Shown here piece by piece: positions 16,400-25,991 of a stretch of 64,000 bases of DNA. Made by a program: the position numbers and the translations under genes. Source of the DNA: an uncultured Roseobacter sp. (lineage in GTDB: Bacteria; Pseudomonadota; Alphaproteobacteria; Rhodobacterales; Rhodobacteraceae); NCBI RefSeq assembly GCF_947496515.1, contig NZ_CANMDB010000005.1:246637-310636 (forward strand), given 5' to 3'. The notes beneath the pieces were generated by a model, which did not search any database, was not told the DNA's origin, and saw nothing but the letters and a program-made list of their open reading frames with translations. Every line of letters begins with the position of its first letter. Position 1 is the stretch's first letter.

Positions 16400-19177
16400 A
16401 TGTCCATGACCGCCCAAGAGGCAGCGCCCCCCCCGGCGGAGGACATGATCTGCCCGGCGGAGCTGATCTTTGACTTCGACGCTTTCCGACTGCAGTTCGC
16501 GGATGCACGTCAGGGGTTGAGCGATCACGCAAAGATCCGGGCCAAAGCGGTGGCTCTTCTGCGGGAGATGCAGCAAAACGGGCGCACCCAGATCGCCCAG
16601 GCCTTTGCTGATGCGCCCTTTGCGGCGCGCCCGATGACCCGCGCCTACACCTATCTGACCGACCAACTGGTGATGTCGGCGCTCTATGTGGCGCGCGAGG
16701 TCCTGCACCCCAAAGCCAACCCGACCTCGAGCGAGCGCCTCTCGGTCATCGCGGTGGGAGGATACGGGAGGGGCGAGATGGCGCCTTACTCGGACGTCGA
16801 TCTGCTTTTCCTGACGCCCTACAAGATGACCGCCTGGGCGGAGAGCGTGATCGAGTCGATGCTTTACGTCCTGTGGGACATCAAGCTGAAGGTCGGCCAC
16901 GCAAGCCGCACGATCAAGGAATGCCTGCGCCTTGGTTCCGAGGATTTCACGATCCGCACCGCAATGCTGGAACAGCGCTACCTCGCCGGGGACCGCGAGC
17001 TTGCCCATACGCTGGCCCAGCGGCTGCGGCGAGATCTTTTTGCGGGCTCGGGGCGTGAGTTCGTGGAGGCGAAACTCGCCGAGCGTGAGAGCCGCCACAT
17101 CCGTCAGGGCCAGCGCTATGTGGTCGAACCCAATGTCAAGGAAGGCAAGGGCGGGCTGCGCGATCTGCAATCGCTCTACTGGATCGCGAAATACGTCCAT
17201 AACGTACAGCGGGCCGCGGAACTGGTGGGCATCGGCGTGTTCACGCGCGAGGAATACGAAGGCTTCGCCGCGGCGGAGGATTTCCTCTGGGCGGTGCGGG
17301 CGCACCTGCATTTGCAGAACCGCCGCGCCTCCGAGCAGCTGACCTTTGACATGCAGGTTCAGGTCGCCGAGGCCATGGGCTATGAGGACAAGGCAGGCCG
17401 CCGGGCGGTTGAAGTCTTCATGCAGGAGTATTTCCTGCATGCGACCGAGGTCGGCGATCTTACGCGGATCTTTCTCACCAAGCTGGAGGCCGATCACGTC
17501 AAGGCGGAACCCATTCTGGAGCGGATTTTTCGGCGCAAGCCGCGGGTGCGCGCTGGCTACCAGGTCGTCAACAACCGCATCGCCATAGAGGACGACGCGG
17601 CGTTTCTGTCCGATGCACTCAACCTGTTGCGGCTCTTCGAGGAAGCGCTGAGGACGGGCATGCTGATCCACCCCGATGCGATGCGGCTGATCAAATCCAA
17701 CCTGCATCTGATCGACGACGAGGTTCGCAACACGCCTGAGGCGCGACGCATCTTTTTCGATCTGCTGCTCAAGCACGGTAACCCCGAACGCGCGCTTCGG
17801 CGCATGAACGAGTTGGGGATGCTGTCGGCCTTTCTGCCGGAGTTTGAGCCCATCGTGGCCATGATGCAGTTCAATATGTATCACAGCTATACGGTCGATG
17901 AGCATACGATCCAGTGCATCAAGAACCTCGCGCAGATCGAACGGGGTGAGTTGGCCGAGGATCTGCCCGTGGCGTCCTCCATCCTCACCGAAGGGGTTGA
18001 CCGCAAGGTGCTCTATACCGCGCTTCTGCTGCATGACATCGGCAAGGGGCGGCCAGAGGATCATTCGATCCTTGGGGCGCATATGGCCCGCAAGATCGCG
18101 CCGCGGCTCGGGCTCAACAAATCCGATACGGAAACGGTGGAATGGCTGGTGCGTTACCATCTGCTGATGTCGGATATGGCGCAGAAACGGGACATCGCCG
18201 ATCCCCGCACGGTGCGGGATTTCGCCAAGGCGGTGCAGACGGTCAAGCGGCTGGATCTGCTCTGCGTGTTGACGGTCTGCGATATCCGGGGAGTTGGCCC
18301 CAATACCTGGAACAACTGGAAGGCCGTGCTGATCCGCGCGCTTTATCGTCAGACGCGCCGGGCGCTGGAGACCGGGTTGGAGGATCTCAACCGCGAGAAC
18401 CGCGGTGCCGAGGCCAAGCGCGCGCTGCGCGAGGCACTTGCCGACTGGCCGCGCAAGGATCTGCAAAAGGAGACCGGTCGCCATTACGATCCCTATTGGC
18501 AGGCGCTGCATGTGACCGCTCACGTCACCTTTGCCCGGATGCTGCGCGACGTGAAGGACGACGAGATCCTGATCGACCTGCACCCGGACGAAGATCGCGA
18601 CGCCACGCGGGCCTGCTTTGTCATGGCGGATCACCCGGGCATTTTTGCGCGGCTCGCGGGCGCGCTGGCCATGGTGGGCGCGAATGTGGTCGATGCCCGC
18701 AGCTACACCACCAAGGACGGCATGGTGACGGACGCCTACTGGATCCAGGATGCGGATGGAAACCCCTATGACGCGAGCCGCCTGCCGCGCCTGCGCAAGA
18801 CCATCGAACGGACCCTGCGCGGCGAGGTCGTCGCCCGCGACGCGCTCAAGGACCGCGACAAGGTCAAGAAACGCGAGCGCGCGTTCCGGGTGCCCACTCA
18901 TATCACCTTCGACAACGATGGCTCGGAGATCTACACGATCATCGAAGTCGATACCCGCGACCGCCCCGGACTGCTGCATGATCTGGCACGGACGCTGGCC
19001 AGCGCAAACGTCTATATCGCCAATGCGGTCATCGCCACCTACGGCGAGCAGGTGGTAGATACGTTCTACGTCAAGGATATGTTCGGGCTCAAATATCACT
19101 CTGCCGCCAAGCAGCGCGCGCTGGAACGCAAGCTGCGCGCGGCCATCGACGAGGGCGTCGAAAGGGCGCGGGAGTGA
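16400..19177 (+). CDS. glnD: Bifunctional [protein-PII] uridylyltransferase / uridylyl-removing enzyme
   Basis: The 925-residue GlnD senses glutamine and uridylylates or de-uridylylates the PII proteins that set nitrogen assimilation. Domains in order: nucleotidyltransferase with GGYGRGEMAPYSDVDLLFL near 118-137; the PII-UTase helical region with EPNVKEGKGGLRDLQSLYW; HD phosphohydrolase with LLLHDIGKGRPEDHS near 541-555; and two ACT domains near 735-800 (VMADHPGIFARLAGAL) and 845-915 (DTRDRPGLLHDLARTL). All key residues are present. Its TGA overlaps the GTG of murJ. Confidence 0.97.
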   Translation: MSMTAQEAAPPPAEDMICPAELIFDFDAFRLQFADARQGLSDHAKIRAKAVALLREMQQNGRTQIAQAFADAPFAARPMTRAYTYLTDQLVMSALYVAREVLHPKANPTSSERLSVIAVGGYGRGEMAPYSDVDLLFLTPYKMTAWAESVIESMLYVLWDIKLKVGHASRTIKECLRLGSEDFTIRTAMLEQRYLAGDRELAHTLAQRLRRDLFAGSGREFVEAKLAERESRHIRQGQRYVVEPNVKEGKGGLRDLQSLYWIAKYVHNVQRAAELVGIGVFTREEYEGFAAAEDFLWAVRAHLHLQNRRASEQLTFDMQVQVAEAMGYEDKAGRRAVEVFMQEYFLHATEVGDLTRIFLTKLEADHVKAEPILERIFRRKPRVRAGYQVVNNRIAIEDDAAFLSDALNLLRLFEEALRTGMLIHPDAMRLIKSNLHLIDDEVRNTPEARRIFFDLLLKHGNPERALRRMNELGMLSAFLPEFEPIVAMMQFNMYHSYTVDEHTIQCIKNLAQIERGELAEDLPVASSILTEGVDRKVLYTALLLHDIGKGRPEDHSILGAHMARKIAPRLGLNKSDTETVEWLVRYHLLMSDMAQKRDIADPRTVRDFAKAVQTVKRLDLLCVLTVCDIRGVGPNTWNNWKAVLIRALYRQTRRALETGLEDLNRENRGAEAKRALREALADWPRKDLQKETGRHYDPYWQALHVTAHVTFARMLRDVKDDEILIDLHPDEDRDATRACFVMADHPGIFARLAGALAMVGANVVDARSYTTKDGMVTDAYWIQDADGNPYDASRLPRLRKTIERTLRGEVVARDALKDRDKVKKRERAFRVPTHITFDNDGSEIYTIIEVDTRDRPGLLHDLARTLASANVYIANAVIATYGEQVVDTFYVKDMFGLKYHSAAKQRALERKLRAAIDEGVERARE

Positions 19178-20718
19178 AGCCCATCCGCCTGCTCCAGGGC
19201 TTTTTCACGGTGGGCGGCTGGACCTTGATGAGCCGCGTTCTGGGGTTCGTGCGCGATGCGATGATCCTCGCCTTTCTGGGCACGGGCCCGCTCTATCAGG
19301 CCTATGTGGTGGCGTTCCGCCTGCCCAACATGTTCCGGCGCTTCTTCGCAGAAGGCGCGTTCAACATGGCCTTCGTGCCGATGTTCTCCAAGCGGCTGGA
19401 GGCGGGAGACGATTCCGATGGATTTGCGTCGGATGCCTTTGCGGGGCTGGCGACGGTCCTGATCGGGCTGACGGTACTGGCCATGGCGACGATGCCCTGG
19501 CTGATCTTTGGGCTGGCGTCAGGCTTTGCCGGGCAGGAGGAATTTGCGCTCTCGGTAGAGTTCGGGCGCATCGCATTCCCCTACATTCTCTTTATCTCGC
19601 TTGCGGCACTGTTGTCGGGCATGCTGAACGCCTCCGGCAGGTTTGCCGCCGCTGCCGCAGCGCCGGTGCTGCTCAACGTGCTGCTGATCGCTGCCCTGGG
19701 TGGGGCCGCCTGGCTGGGCGGCGATGTAGCGCGCGCGCTGATCTGGGCGATCCCGGTCGCAGGAGTGGCGCAATTCGGGCTGTTGTGGGTGGCTACAAAA
19801 CGCGCGGGCTTCACCATCCGGCCGCGCAGACCACGTCTGACACCGGAGATGCGGCGGCTTATCCGAGTGGCAATCCCCGCCGCCCTTGCCGGTGGGGTGG
19901 TGCAGGTCAACCTGCTCGTCGGGCAGCAGGTGGCCAGCTATTTCGACAAGGCCGTGGGGTGGCTGTTTGCGGCTGACAGGCTCTATCAGCTTCCGCTCGG
20001 CGTGGTGGGTATCGCGGTGGGCATCGTGCTCCTGCCGGATCTGTCGCGCCGCCTGCAGGCGCGCGACGACGACGGTGCCCGTGACGCGCTGAGCCGTGCG
20101 GCAGAGATCGCGCTGGCACTCACCATCCCCTCAGCGGTGGCACTGGTGATCATCCCCTTCCCGCTGGTCTCGGTGCTGTTCGAGCGCGGGGCGGCGACCG
20201 TCGATGACACCGCGGCCATCGCCGTTGCCGTTGCAATCTACGGTCTGGGGCTGCCTGCCTTCGTTCTGCAAAAGATCCTTCAGCCGGTTTTCTTCGCCCG
20301 CGAAGACACCCGGCGCCCGTTTCACTACGCCGTCGTCTCCATGGTGATCAACGCTTGCCTCGCCATCGGCCTTGCGCCTGTTGTCGGCTGGATCGCACCT
20401 GCCATCGCCACGACCGTGGCCGCCTGGATGATGGTGGCGCTGCTGCGCATTGGCGCCCGCAGCTACGGCGATGTGGCAAAGTTTGACAGCCGGTTCCGGG
20501 GTCGTATCTGGCGCATGGTCGCCGCCGCGCTCTTCATGGGCTTGGTGCTGTGGTGGTCAAAGGCCGGGCTCAGCCCTTTTCTGGGCCTGCCGTGGTGGCG
20601 CGCGCTCGCACTGGCCGTGCTCATCGGGATCGGCGTCGTGAGCTATTTCGGGATGGCCCATCTCATCGGTGCCATCCGCCTCAACGAATTGCGCGGCGCC
20701 TTCAGACGCAGCAGTTGA
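19174..20718 (+). CDS. murJ: MurJ, lipid II flippase
   Basis: The 514-residue polytopic protein of the MOP superfamily flips lipid II across the inner membrane for peptidoglycan synthesis. The N-terminal signature GFFTVGGWTLMSRVLGFVRDAMILAFLG is followed by AYVVAFRLPNMFRRFFAEGAFNMAFVP, the charged-cavity region of MviN/MurJ. About 14 hydrophobic segments are visible. The GTG start overlaps the glnD stop by four bases (GTGA). The glnD-murJ order is common in alphaproteobacteria. Confidence 0.96.
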   Translation: MKPIRLLQGFFTVGGWTLMSRVLGFVRDAMILAFLGTGPLYQAYVVAFRLPNMFRRFFAEGAFNMAFVPMFSKRLEAGDDSDGFASDAFAGLATVLIGLTVLAMATMPWLIFGLASGFAGQEEFALSVEFGRIAFPYILFISLAALLSGMLNASGRFAAAAAAPVLLNVLLIAALGGAAWLGGDVARALIWAIPVAGVAQFGLLWVATKRAGFTIRPRRPRLTPEMRRLIRVAIPAALAGGVVQVNLLVGQQVASYFDKAVGWLFAADRLYQLPLGVVGIAVGIVLLPDLSRRLQARDDDGARDALSRAAEIALALTIPSAVALVIIPFPLVSVLFERGAATVDDTAAIAVAVAIYGLGLPAFVLQKILQPVFFAREDTRRPFHYAVVSMVINACLAIGLAPVVGWIAPAIATTVAAWMMVALLRIGARSYGDVAKFDSRFRGRIWRMVAAALFMGLVLWWSKAGLSPFLGLPWWRALALAVLIGIGVVSYFGMAHLIGAIRLNELRGAFRRSS

Positions 20719-20852
20719 AGGCCTTTGGAACGGTTATGCCGTTGTGGTCTCTCCTGAAACCCGACCCCTTGCGGACCTCAGACCACACCACCCTGTGGGG
20801 ATAAGTTTGATCACGCACACAGCTCCACGATTGCTCAGCAAAGGTAGGGAAG

Positions 20853-20993
20853 TGTTAAAACACCCAACCTTACACCTGAGACCTCCCGCTTCGTTCAAAG
20901 CACCTGCGCAACAGGCACTGTTGCGCCACCCTTCGGAACGGCGCTTCGGTATAGACGGTGGGGATCTCAGGTTTGAGGTTGGATGTTTTAGAA
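20853..20993. repeat. MITE-like intergenic repeat, copy B
   Basis: About 141 bases bounded by an inverted repeat: 20853-20882 pairs with 20964-20993 at 24 of 30 positions (shared core AAAACA.CCAACCT.A.ACCTGAGA). A central perfect hairpin has arms GCGCAACA (20906-20913) and TGTTGCGC (20919-20926). It is related to copy A at 2156-2323. It lies between murJ and a convergent gene; the rest of 20719-21021 shows no gene. It could fold as RNA and serve as a bidirectional terminator. No coding capacity. Confidence 0.6.
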
Positions 20994-21021
20994 CCGAGGG
21001 GCGGAAGCTGCGGTGCCTGCG

Positions 21022-21489
21022 TCACTCCTTGAACTGCATCTCGGCCGGATCAAAGGTCGTCACCTGCACGTAGAGCAGACCGTCCCGGGTGACATAAGCA
21101 TCCGCGCCCTTGTAGGGTTCGGCCAGCCACTCCGCTTCCACCCGCCAGGAAACGCTGACCGTATCGCCCACAGTCTTGACCTTCTCGGGAATAAACGTCG
21201 CGCCCCGAAATCCCCCTTGGCTGCGGGACCGGCAGAAATTGGTAAAGACCTCGCCGATAGCGCCCCGCCCCTCCAGCCAGATGCCGCCCGGCACAACGAA
21301 GAGCACCTCTTCGGGGTATTGCGCCATCAGCCGGTCCCAGTCACAGGCGTTGAGCGCGTCGAGATGTTCGAACGTCACCATCTCGGCGTTGGGCTGGGGC
21401 ACGTAGGCGGGCAGTTTCCGCGGGTTTTCCTGTGCAAGAACCGGCAAGGCAAGCGCGAGAGCCGCGCAGACTGCAGGGATAATCCTCAT
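21022..21489 (-). CDS. Secreted small NTF2/SnoaL-like protein of unknown function
   Basis: The 155-residue protein has a clear Sec signal peptide (MRIIPAVCAALALALPVLAQE). The mature part resembles the NTF2-like/SnoaL fold: FEHLDALNACDWDRLMAQYPEEVLFVVPGGIWLEGRGAIGEVF, followed by beta strands and TFDPAEMQFKE. The fold assignment is by pattern only; no catalytic residues can be named. ATG 21489 is chosen because AGGAGA precedes it and the signal peptide begins there. It faces murJ across the repeat at 20853-20993. The 233 bases between it and the DUF2783 gene show nothing recognisable. Confidence 0.5.
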   Translation of the reverse strand: MRIIPAVCAALALALPVLAQENPRKLPAYVPQPNAEMVTFEHLDALNACDWDRLMAQYPEEVLFVVPGGIWLEGRGAIGEVFTNFCRSRSQGGFRGATFIPEKVKTVGDTVSVSWRVEAEWLAEPYKGADAYVTRDGLLYVQVTTFDPAEMQFKE

Positions 21490-21722
21490 GATGGTCTCCT
21501 GTGATCCATTGCGCGCGAGCTTATCTGCCCAAACACGTTTTGCGTGCATCAAATCCACCCGAAGGCAGATTCTGACCGCCAGCAGTGACCCGATCGCCGC
21601 AATCCAGCCATCCAAGTCCCTACCGACCGCGGGCCAGGTTGATGCCTATCGGCAGTTGCTGCGGGTGTGGTGATGATTTCAGTTGGTCCACTCCCAAGAC
21701 GCTGGCTGCACCCAGGGCGCGG

Positions 21723-21908
21723 TTATTGCGCGGCAGCAAGTGCCTGCTCCAGCACATCTGCATCTCCGATATGATTGGCCAGCAGCAGAATGAGCCGGGC
21801 GTTCAGCGCCGCGCTTTCCGTATCTGTCTTGCCCTCATGCGCGGCAATCAGTGCGGCGTAGAACTCATCGGGGGTCGGGATATTCGGCTCTGTGTTCAGC
21901 TTGGCCAC
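21723..21908 (-). CDS. DUF2783-like small protein, partner of the FAD monooxygenase
   Basis: A 61-residue acidic helical protein (MAKLNTEPNIPTPDEFYAALIAAHEG... ending LEQALAAAQ) with the look of DUF2783, a family found next to FAD-dependent aromatic monooxygenases. It begins 3 bases after the monooxygenase stop and is the last gene of the hmgA operon. The function is unknown; a subunit or stabiliser of the oxygenase is possible from conserved pairing. No signal peptide or Cys is present. Confidence 0.65.
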   Translation of the reverse strand: MAKLNTEPNIPTPDEFYAALIAAHEGKTDTESAALNARLILLLANHIGDADVLEQALAAAQ

Positions 21909-21911
21909 GCG

Positions 21912-23537
21912 CTACTCCCTTGCACAGGCGCGCATCAGCGCAGCTTGGACAGCGGTAGGATCATAGGCCGACCACCGCGCGGTAATGTGCTGGTCCGGCC
22001 GGATGAGGTACACGGCCTGCGCGCCCGTGCCCAGATACCGCGCCGCGAGCGCACCCGAAAGATCATCGGAGGTGCGGAACACGACCCGCCTCAGCGGAAT
22101 AGGGGCGGTCTCCGGAAGATCCGGGAGATCCACATTGATGCCCAGCAGCACAAAACTGTCACCAAGATGCTCCAGCAGATGGCCATTCCCCACAGGCGCG
22201 TCGACGCAGGCGCTGCCCACGCGCGTGCGCGCAGGCCCGCCGGGCAGCGCATCAGGGCCGTTGAGCGCCGCGCCGTCGTAGACGCATGGCACCGACAACC
22301 GACCCGAATTCACCAGCGGTCGCGCAAAAGGGTAAGTTTCGGCCAGCTTGAGCACCGCGTTGCGGAAGGTCTGGCTGACCTTTGATTTGGGCGTAATGAA
22401 ATCGGTCGCGCGCGTGGAGTTCAGGATGTTCTCCTCCGCTGCGGCGATGCGCTCGGTGTCATAGCTTTCGAGCAGTTGCGGAGGGGCCAGCCCCTTGACC
22501 ACCAACCCCAACTTCCAGCCGAGATTATCAGCGTCCTGAATGCCGGAGTTCGCGCCGCGCGCGCCGAAGGGTGACACCTGATGCGCTGCGTCGCCCGCAA
22601 AGATCACCCGGTTATGGCAAAACCGCTGCATCCTGCGGCACTGGAACGTATAGATGGAAGACCAAACAAGACGGTACTCCACCCCTTTCCCCAGCATCGC
22701 GTCCAGACGGGACCGTATGTTTTCCTCTTTCAATTCTTCCGCGCGGTCGATGTCCCAGCCGATCTGAAAATCGACGCGCCAGATGTTATCGGGCTGCTTG
22801 TGCAGCAAGGTGGAGGCACCGGACTTGAACCAAGGATCGAACCAGAACCAGCGCTCGGTCGGAAAGCTGCTCTGCGTCATCTCGATATCCGCGATCAGGA
22901 AATTATCCTCGAAGACACGACCTTCGAAATCCAGCCCCAGCATGCCCCTCAGCGGCGAGCGCGCGCCATCGCAGGCCACGACCCATCCAGCTTCGATCTG
23001 ATAGTCGCCATCTGGTGTTGCGATGTCGAGCCGCGCATGATCATCGTGTTGCTCGATCGCCTCCACCCGGTTCCTGCCGCGGATCTCAATGGGCGCGCCG
23101 CGCGCCTGCTCTGCAGAAATCTGCTCAAACAGGAACTTCTCAAAGTAGGGCTGCTGCAGGTTGATGAAGGCGGGATGCGCATGACCATCCTCGGGCAACA
23201 GGTCGAAGTCGAATACCTGACGGTCGTCCTGAAAGACCCGGCCGACGTTCCAGACCACGCCCTTGTCCAGCATCGGACCGCTACAGCCGAGCCTGCTGGC
23301 GATCTCCAGTGTGCGCTTGGCAAAGCAAATGGCGCGGCTGCCGGTGCCGACGCCTTCGTGATCGTCCAGCAGCAGAACGGGCACCCGCTGTCGACCCAGA
23401 TCGAGCGCGGTGGCAAGGCCCACCGGACCGCCGCCCACCACGACGACAGGGTGCCGCACCGGGCGGGCTGCGCTCTGGTCCGGGCTCTGCCGGTAGGGGT
23501 AAAGCTCGAATGCCAGCGAATATCGGTCGTCCAGCAC
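21912..23537 (-). CDS. FAD-dependent aromatic monooxygenase (PheA/TfdB/MhpA-like)
   Basis: The 541-residue class A flavoprotein monooxygenase has the ADP-binding VVVVGGGPVGLATALDLGRQ at about 32-51, the DG motif CDGARSPLRGMLGL, and the second FAD motif VIFAGDAAHQVSPFGARGANSGIQDADNLGWKLG. The C-terminal thioredoxin-like domain is present (about 430-541). Such enzymes hydroxylate phenolic rings with NAD(P)H and O2. It sits downstream of hmgA and the MBL-fold gene, so a role in making homogentisate or another ring-cleavage substrate is inferred. It begins with GTG 3 bases after the MBL stop. Confidence 0.85.
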   Translation of the reverse strand: MLDDRYSLAFELYPYRQSPDQSAARPVRHPVVVVGGGPVGLATALDLGRQRVPVLLLDDHEGVGTGSRAICFAKRTLEIASRLGCSGPMLDKGVVWNVGRVFQDDRQVFDFDLLPEDGHAHPAFINLQQPYFEKFLFEQISAEQARGAPIEIRGRNRVEAIEQHDDHARLDIATPDGDYQIEAGWVVACDGARSPLRGMLGLDFEGRVFEDNFLIADIEMTQSSFPTERWFWFDPWFKSGASTLLHKQPDNIWRVDFQIGWDIDRAEELKEENIRSRLDAMLGKGVEYRLVWSSIYTFQCRRMQRFCHNRVIFAGDAAHQVSPFGARGANSGIQDADNLGWKLGLVVKGLAPPQLLESYDTERIAAAEENILNSTRATDFITPKSKVSQTFRNAVLKLAETYPFARPLVNSGRLSVPCVYDGAALNGPDALPGGPARTRVGSACVDAPVGNGHLLEHLGDSFVLLGINVDLPDLPETAPIPLRRVVFRTSDDLSGALAARYLGTGAQAVYLIRPDQHITARWSAYDPTAVQAALMRACARE

Positions 23538-23540
23538 GGC

Positions 23541-24491
23541 TCAGCCCTGCAGTGCTTCCCACATCTCCAGATCGCGGGTGTCTGTCCAGATGCGGGGGGT
23601 GTCCATGCCACGCGCCTCGTCATAGGCGCGGCTGACGTTGAAGGGCAGGCAATGCTCATAAATTGCGTAATCGGCGAATTTCGGATCGCAGGCGGCGCGC
23701 ACCGCGTCCCAGGCGTCTTTCAAAGCCCCCCCGCGTGCGGCAACGCGGGCGGCTGGCCGGTAGGTGCTGTCCACAAAGTCGCGGGTGCTGTGGATGGCGC
23801 GGGCCACCGCCTCGCGGCCCACCAGCGCGCCGCCACGCCCCGGTGCGATGGCGTCCACATCATAGGAGGCGATCCGGTCCAGCGTCTTGCCCCAATCAGC
23901 GAAGTGCCCGTCACCGCAATAGCAGGCCGAGTGATCCTCGACGATGTCACCGGTGAACATCACGTTCTCATCGGGCACATGGATCACCGCGTCGCCTGCC
24001 GTATGCGCGCGCCCCAGATGCCGAATATCGACGCGCCGCTGCCCCAGATAAACGGTCATGCTTTCGCTGAAGGTAGTCGTCGGCCACGTCAGACCAGGGA
24101 TGCTCTCATAGCCTTCGAAGAGCCGGGGGAAGCGCTGAAACTCGCTGTCCCAGTCCTCCTGCCCCCGCTCCGCGACCATGGCGCGCGCGGTGTCAGACAT
24201 GATGATCTGATCCGCCCCATATGCGGACGAGCCCAGCACGCGCACCGCATGGTAGTGGGTCAGCACCACATGGCTGATCGGTTTGTCGGTGACACTGCGC
24301 ACCCGCTCGATCACCTTGTGCGCCAGCCGCGGGGTGGCTTGCGCTTCAACGATCATTACGCTGTCATCGCCGATGATCACGCCGGAATTGGGATCCCCCT
24401 CTGCCGTGAAGGCATAAAGGCCGCGCCCCACCTCATCAAAGGTGATCGTCTTTTCCGTCATATCGCCCTGAGACGCGAATGCCTTTGCCAT
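23541..24491 (-). CDS. Metallo-beta-lactamase-fold hydrolase with altered metal motif
   Basis: The 316-residue cytoplasmic MBL-fold protein belongs to the quinoprotein-relay/SoxH-like group. The canonical HxHxDH is replaced by THYHAVRVLG, so the Asp-His pair that holds the second metal is missing. Later ligands appear as GRAHTAGDAVIHVP (His) and MFTGDIVED (Asp). A one-metal site or a different reaction is possible. ATG 24491 is chosen for the AAAAAGGAG upstream. It lies 19 bases beyond hmgA and 3 bases before the monooxygenase, so it is part of one operon. Substrate unknown; perhaps a thioester or lactone of the aromatic pathway. Confidence 0.8.
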   Translation of the reverse strand: MAKAFASQGDMTEKTITFDEVGRGLYAFTAEGDPNSGVIIGDDSVMIVEAQATPRLAHKVIERVRSVTDKPISHVVLTHYHAVRVLGSSAYGADQIIMSDTARAMVAERGQEDWDSEFQRFPRLFEGYESIPGLTWPTTTFSESMTVYLGQRRVDIRHLGRAHTAGDAVIHVPDENVMFTGDIVEDHSACYCGDGHFADWGKTLDRIASYDVDAIAPGRGGALVGREAVARAIHSTRDFVDSTYRPAARVAARGGALKDAWDAVRAACDPKFADYAIYEHCLPFNVSRAYDEARGMDTPRIWTDTRDLEMWEALQG

Positions 24492-24510
24492 CTGGGGCTC
24501 CTTTTTAGGG

Positions 24511-25872
24511 TTATTTCTTGCCCGGTGTGCCGTCGAACTTCTTTTCGATGTCGTCCCAGCAGTCGATGTAATCGTCCTGCAAAGGCGCCTCGCTGGCGGC
24601 AAATCGGGTCAAATGCTGGGGAAAGCGCGTCTCGAACATAAACGACATCGTGTTGTCGAGCTTATCCGGCCCGAGGTTGGCGTTCGACGCCCGCTCGAAC
24701 GCCGTGTTGTCCGGTCCGTGCGGCAGCATCATGTTATGCAGGCTGATCCCGCCCGGCACGAAGCCTTTGGGCTTGGCATCATACTGGCCGTAGATGTTGC
24801 CCATCAACTCCGACATGATGTTCTTGTGATACCATGGCGGGCGAAACGTATCCTCCGCCACCATCCAGCGTTCGCGAAACAGCACGAAATCGATGTTGGC
24901 GGTTCCCTCCTGACCCGATGGCGCGGTCAGCACGGTAAAGATCGACGGATCAGGGTGGTCAAAGAGCACCGCGCCGACCGGGCAATAGGTGCTGAGATCG
25001 TATTTCACCGGGCAGTAGTTCCCGTGCCAGGCCACCACATCGAGCGGTGAGTGCCCGATCTCGGTTTGGTGAAACTGACCGCACCACTTGATGATGAGGG
25101 TGGAGGGGACGTCGCGATCCTCAAAGGCGGCGACGGGTGTCTTGAAGTCCCGCGGATTGGCCATGCAGTTGGCACCAATGGGGCCGCGGCCCGGCAGTTC
25201 GAACTTCTGGCCGTAGTTCTCACAGACGAAGCCGCGCGCGGGGCCCTCCAGCACCTCAACGCGGTAGACCAACCCGCGCGGTATGATGGAGATTTCCCGG
25301 GGCGCAAGCTCGATGATCCCCAGTTCCGTGCAGATGCGCAGCAGGCCTTCCTGCGGGACAACCAGCAATTCGCTGTCGGCGGAGTAGAAATACTCATCCA
25401 CCATGGAGGCGGTCGCCAGATAGACATGCGCCGCCATGCCCACCTGCGTGTTTACATCCCCTGCCGTCGTCATCGTCCGCATACCGGTGACGAAGGTCAG
25501 ATCATCGGTGCCGTGCGGCACCGGGTCCCAGCGGTACTGGCCCAGGCTGATCACGTCCGGGTCCACGTCGGGCGCTGATTTCCAATAAGGCATGTCGATC
25601 TTTGCGTAGCGCCCGCTGTGCTTGACCGACGGGCGGATGCGGTAGCACCACGTCCGCTCATTCCGGTGGCTCGGCGCGGTAAAGGCCGTGCCTGAGAGCT
25701 GCTCGCCATAAAGCCCATAGTTGCATTTCTGCGGGCTATTCATGCCCTGCGGCAAGGCCCCGGGCAGAGCTTCCGTCTCGAAATCGTTGCCAAAGCCCGG
25801 CATGTAGCCCGCGGTCGTCCCGCCGGTGCTCGGGGCCATGGTCATCTCGCTGGGCTGGGCGTGTTTGTTCAT
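24511..25872 (-). CDS. hmgA: Homogentisate 1,2-dioxygenase
   Basis: The 453-residue non-heme iron dioxygenase opens the ring of homogentisate to maleylacetoacetate in tyrosine and phenylalanine breakdown. Family segments: [26 protein letters not shown] at the N-terminus, [28 protein letters not shown], and the iron-binding region [16 protein letters not shown] with [10 protein letters not shown]. Length matches the family. It heads the leftward operon and is divergent from a marR gene; a promoter with an operator in its spacer lies upstream. Confidence 0.97.
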   Translation of the reverse strand: MNKHAQPSEMTMAPSTGGTTAGYMPGFGNDFETEALPGALPQGMNSPQKCNYGLYGEQLSGTAFTAPSHRNERTWCYRIRPSVKHSGRYAKIDMPYWKSAPDVDPDVISLGQYRWDPVPHGTDDLTFVTGMRTMTTAGDVNTQVGMAAHVYLATASMVDEYFYSADSELLVVPQEGLLRICTELGIIELAPREISIIPRGLVYRVEVLEGPARGFVCENYGQKFELPGRGPIGANCMANPRDFKTPVAAFEDRDVPSTLIIKWCGQFHQTEIGHSPLDVVAWHGNYCPVKYDLSTYCPVGAVLFDHPDPSIFTVLTAPSGQEGTANIDFVLFRERWMVAEDTFRPPWYHKNIMSELMGNIYGQYDAKPKGFVPGGISLHNMMLPHGPDNTAFERASNANLGPDKLDNTMSFMFETRFPQHLTRFAASEAPLQDDYIDCWDDIEKKFDGTPGKK

Positions 25873-25913
25873 GTCGCGCTCCGGATCAACAAAGGGTGCA
25901 TTGTCCTTTCTGC

Positions 25914-25942
25914 ACTATTCATTGCACTTGCAATGATGTCAA
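25914..25942 (-). promoter_or_regulatory. hmgA promoter with MarR-type operator 1 in the spacer
   Basis: On the minus strand TTGACA (25942-25937) is a perfect -35, followed by 17 bases and AATAGT (25919-25914) as a 4/6 -10. The spacer is almost exactly filled by the inverted repeat CATTGCA-CT-TGCAATG (25920-25935), so a bound dimer would block RNA polymerase. The transcript would start about 35 bases before the hmgA ATG. Confidence 0.6.
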
Positions 25943-25951
25943 GAATGTTCA

Positions 25952-25963
25952 TTGTAAGTGCAA
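25952..25963. promoter_or_regulatory. Operator 2 of the hmgA/marR control region
   Basis: TTGTAAGTGCAA here, read on the minus strand as TTGCACTTACAA, differs in one base from TTGCACTTGCAA in operator 1 (25922-25933). The two sites are 30 bases apart, about three helical turns, on the marR side, which suggests cooperative binding and autoregulation. Confidence 0.5.
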
Positions 25964-25991
25964 CAAATCAGACCCGCAGAAAGGACATAGC

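Noticed and set aside
16385..19099. Long open frame on the minus strand opposite glnD (about 900 codons)
   Set aside because: Mirror of a high-GC gene; no ribosome site and a low-complexity His/Arg/Asp-rich translation. GlnD on the other strand has every expected motif.
22581..24641. Long plus-strand frame across the monooxygenase and MBL genes
   Set aside because: It crosses two well-supported genes of the opposite strand and resembles no family.
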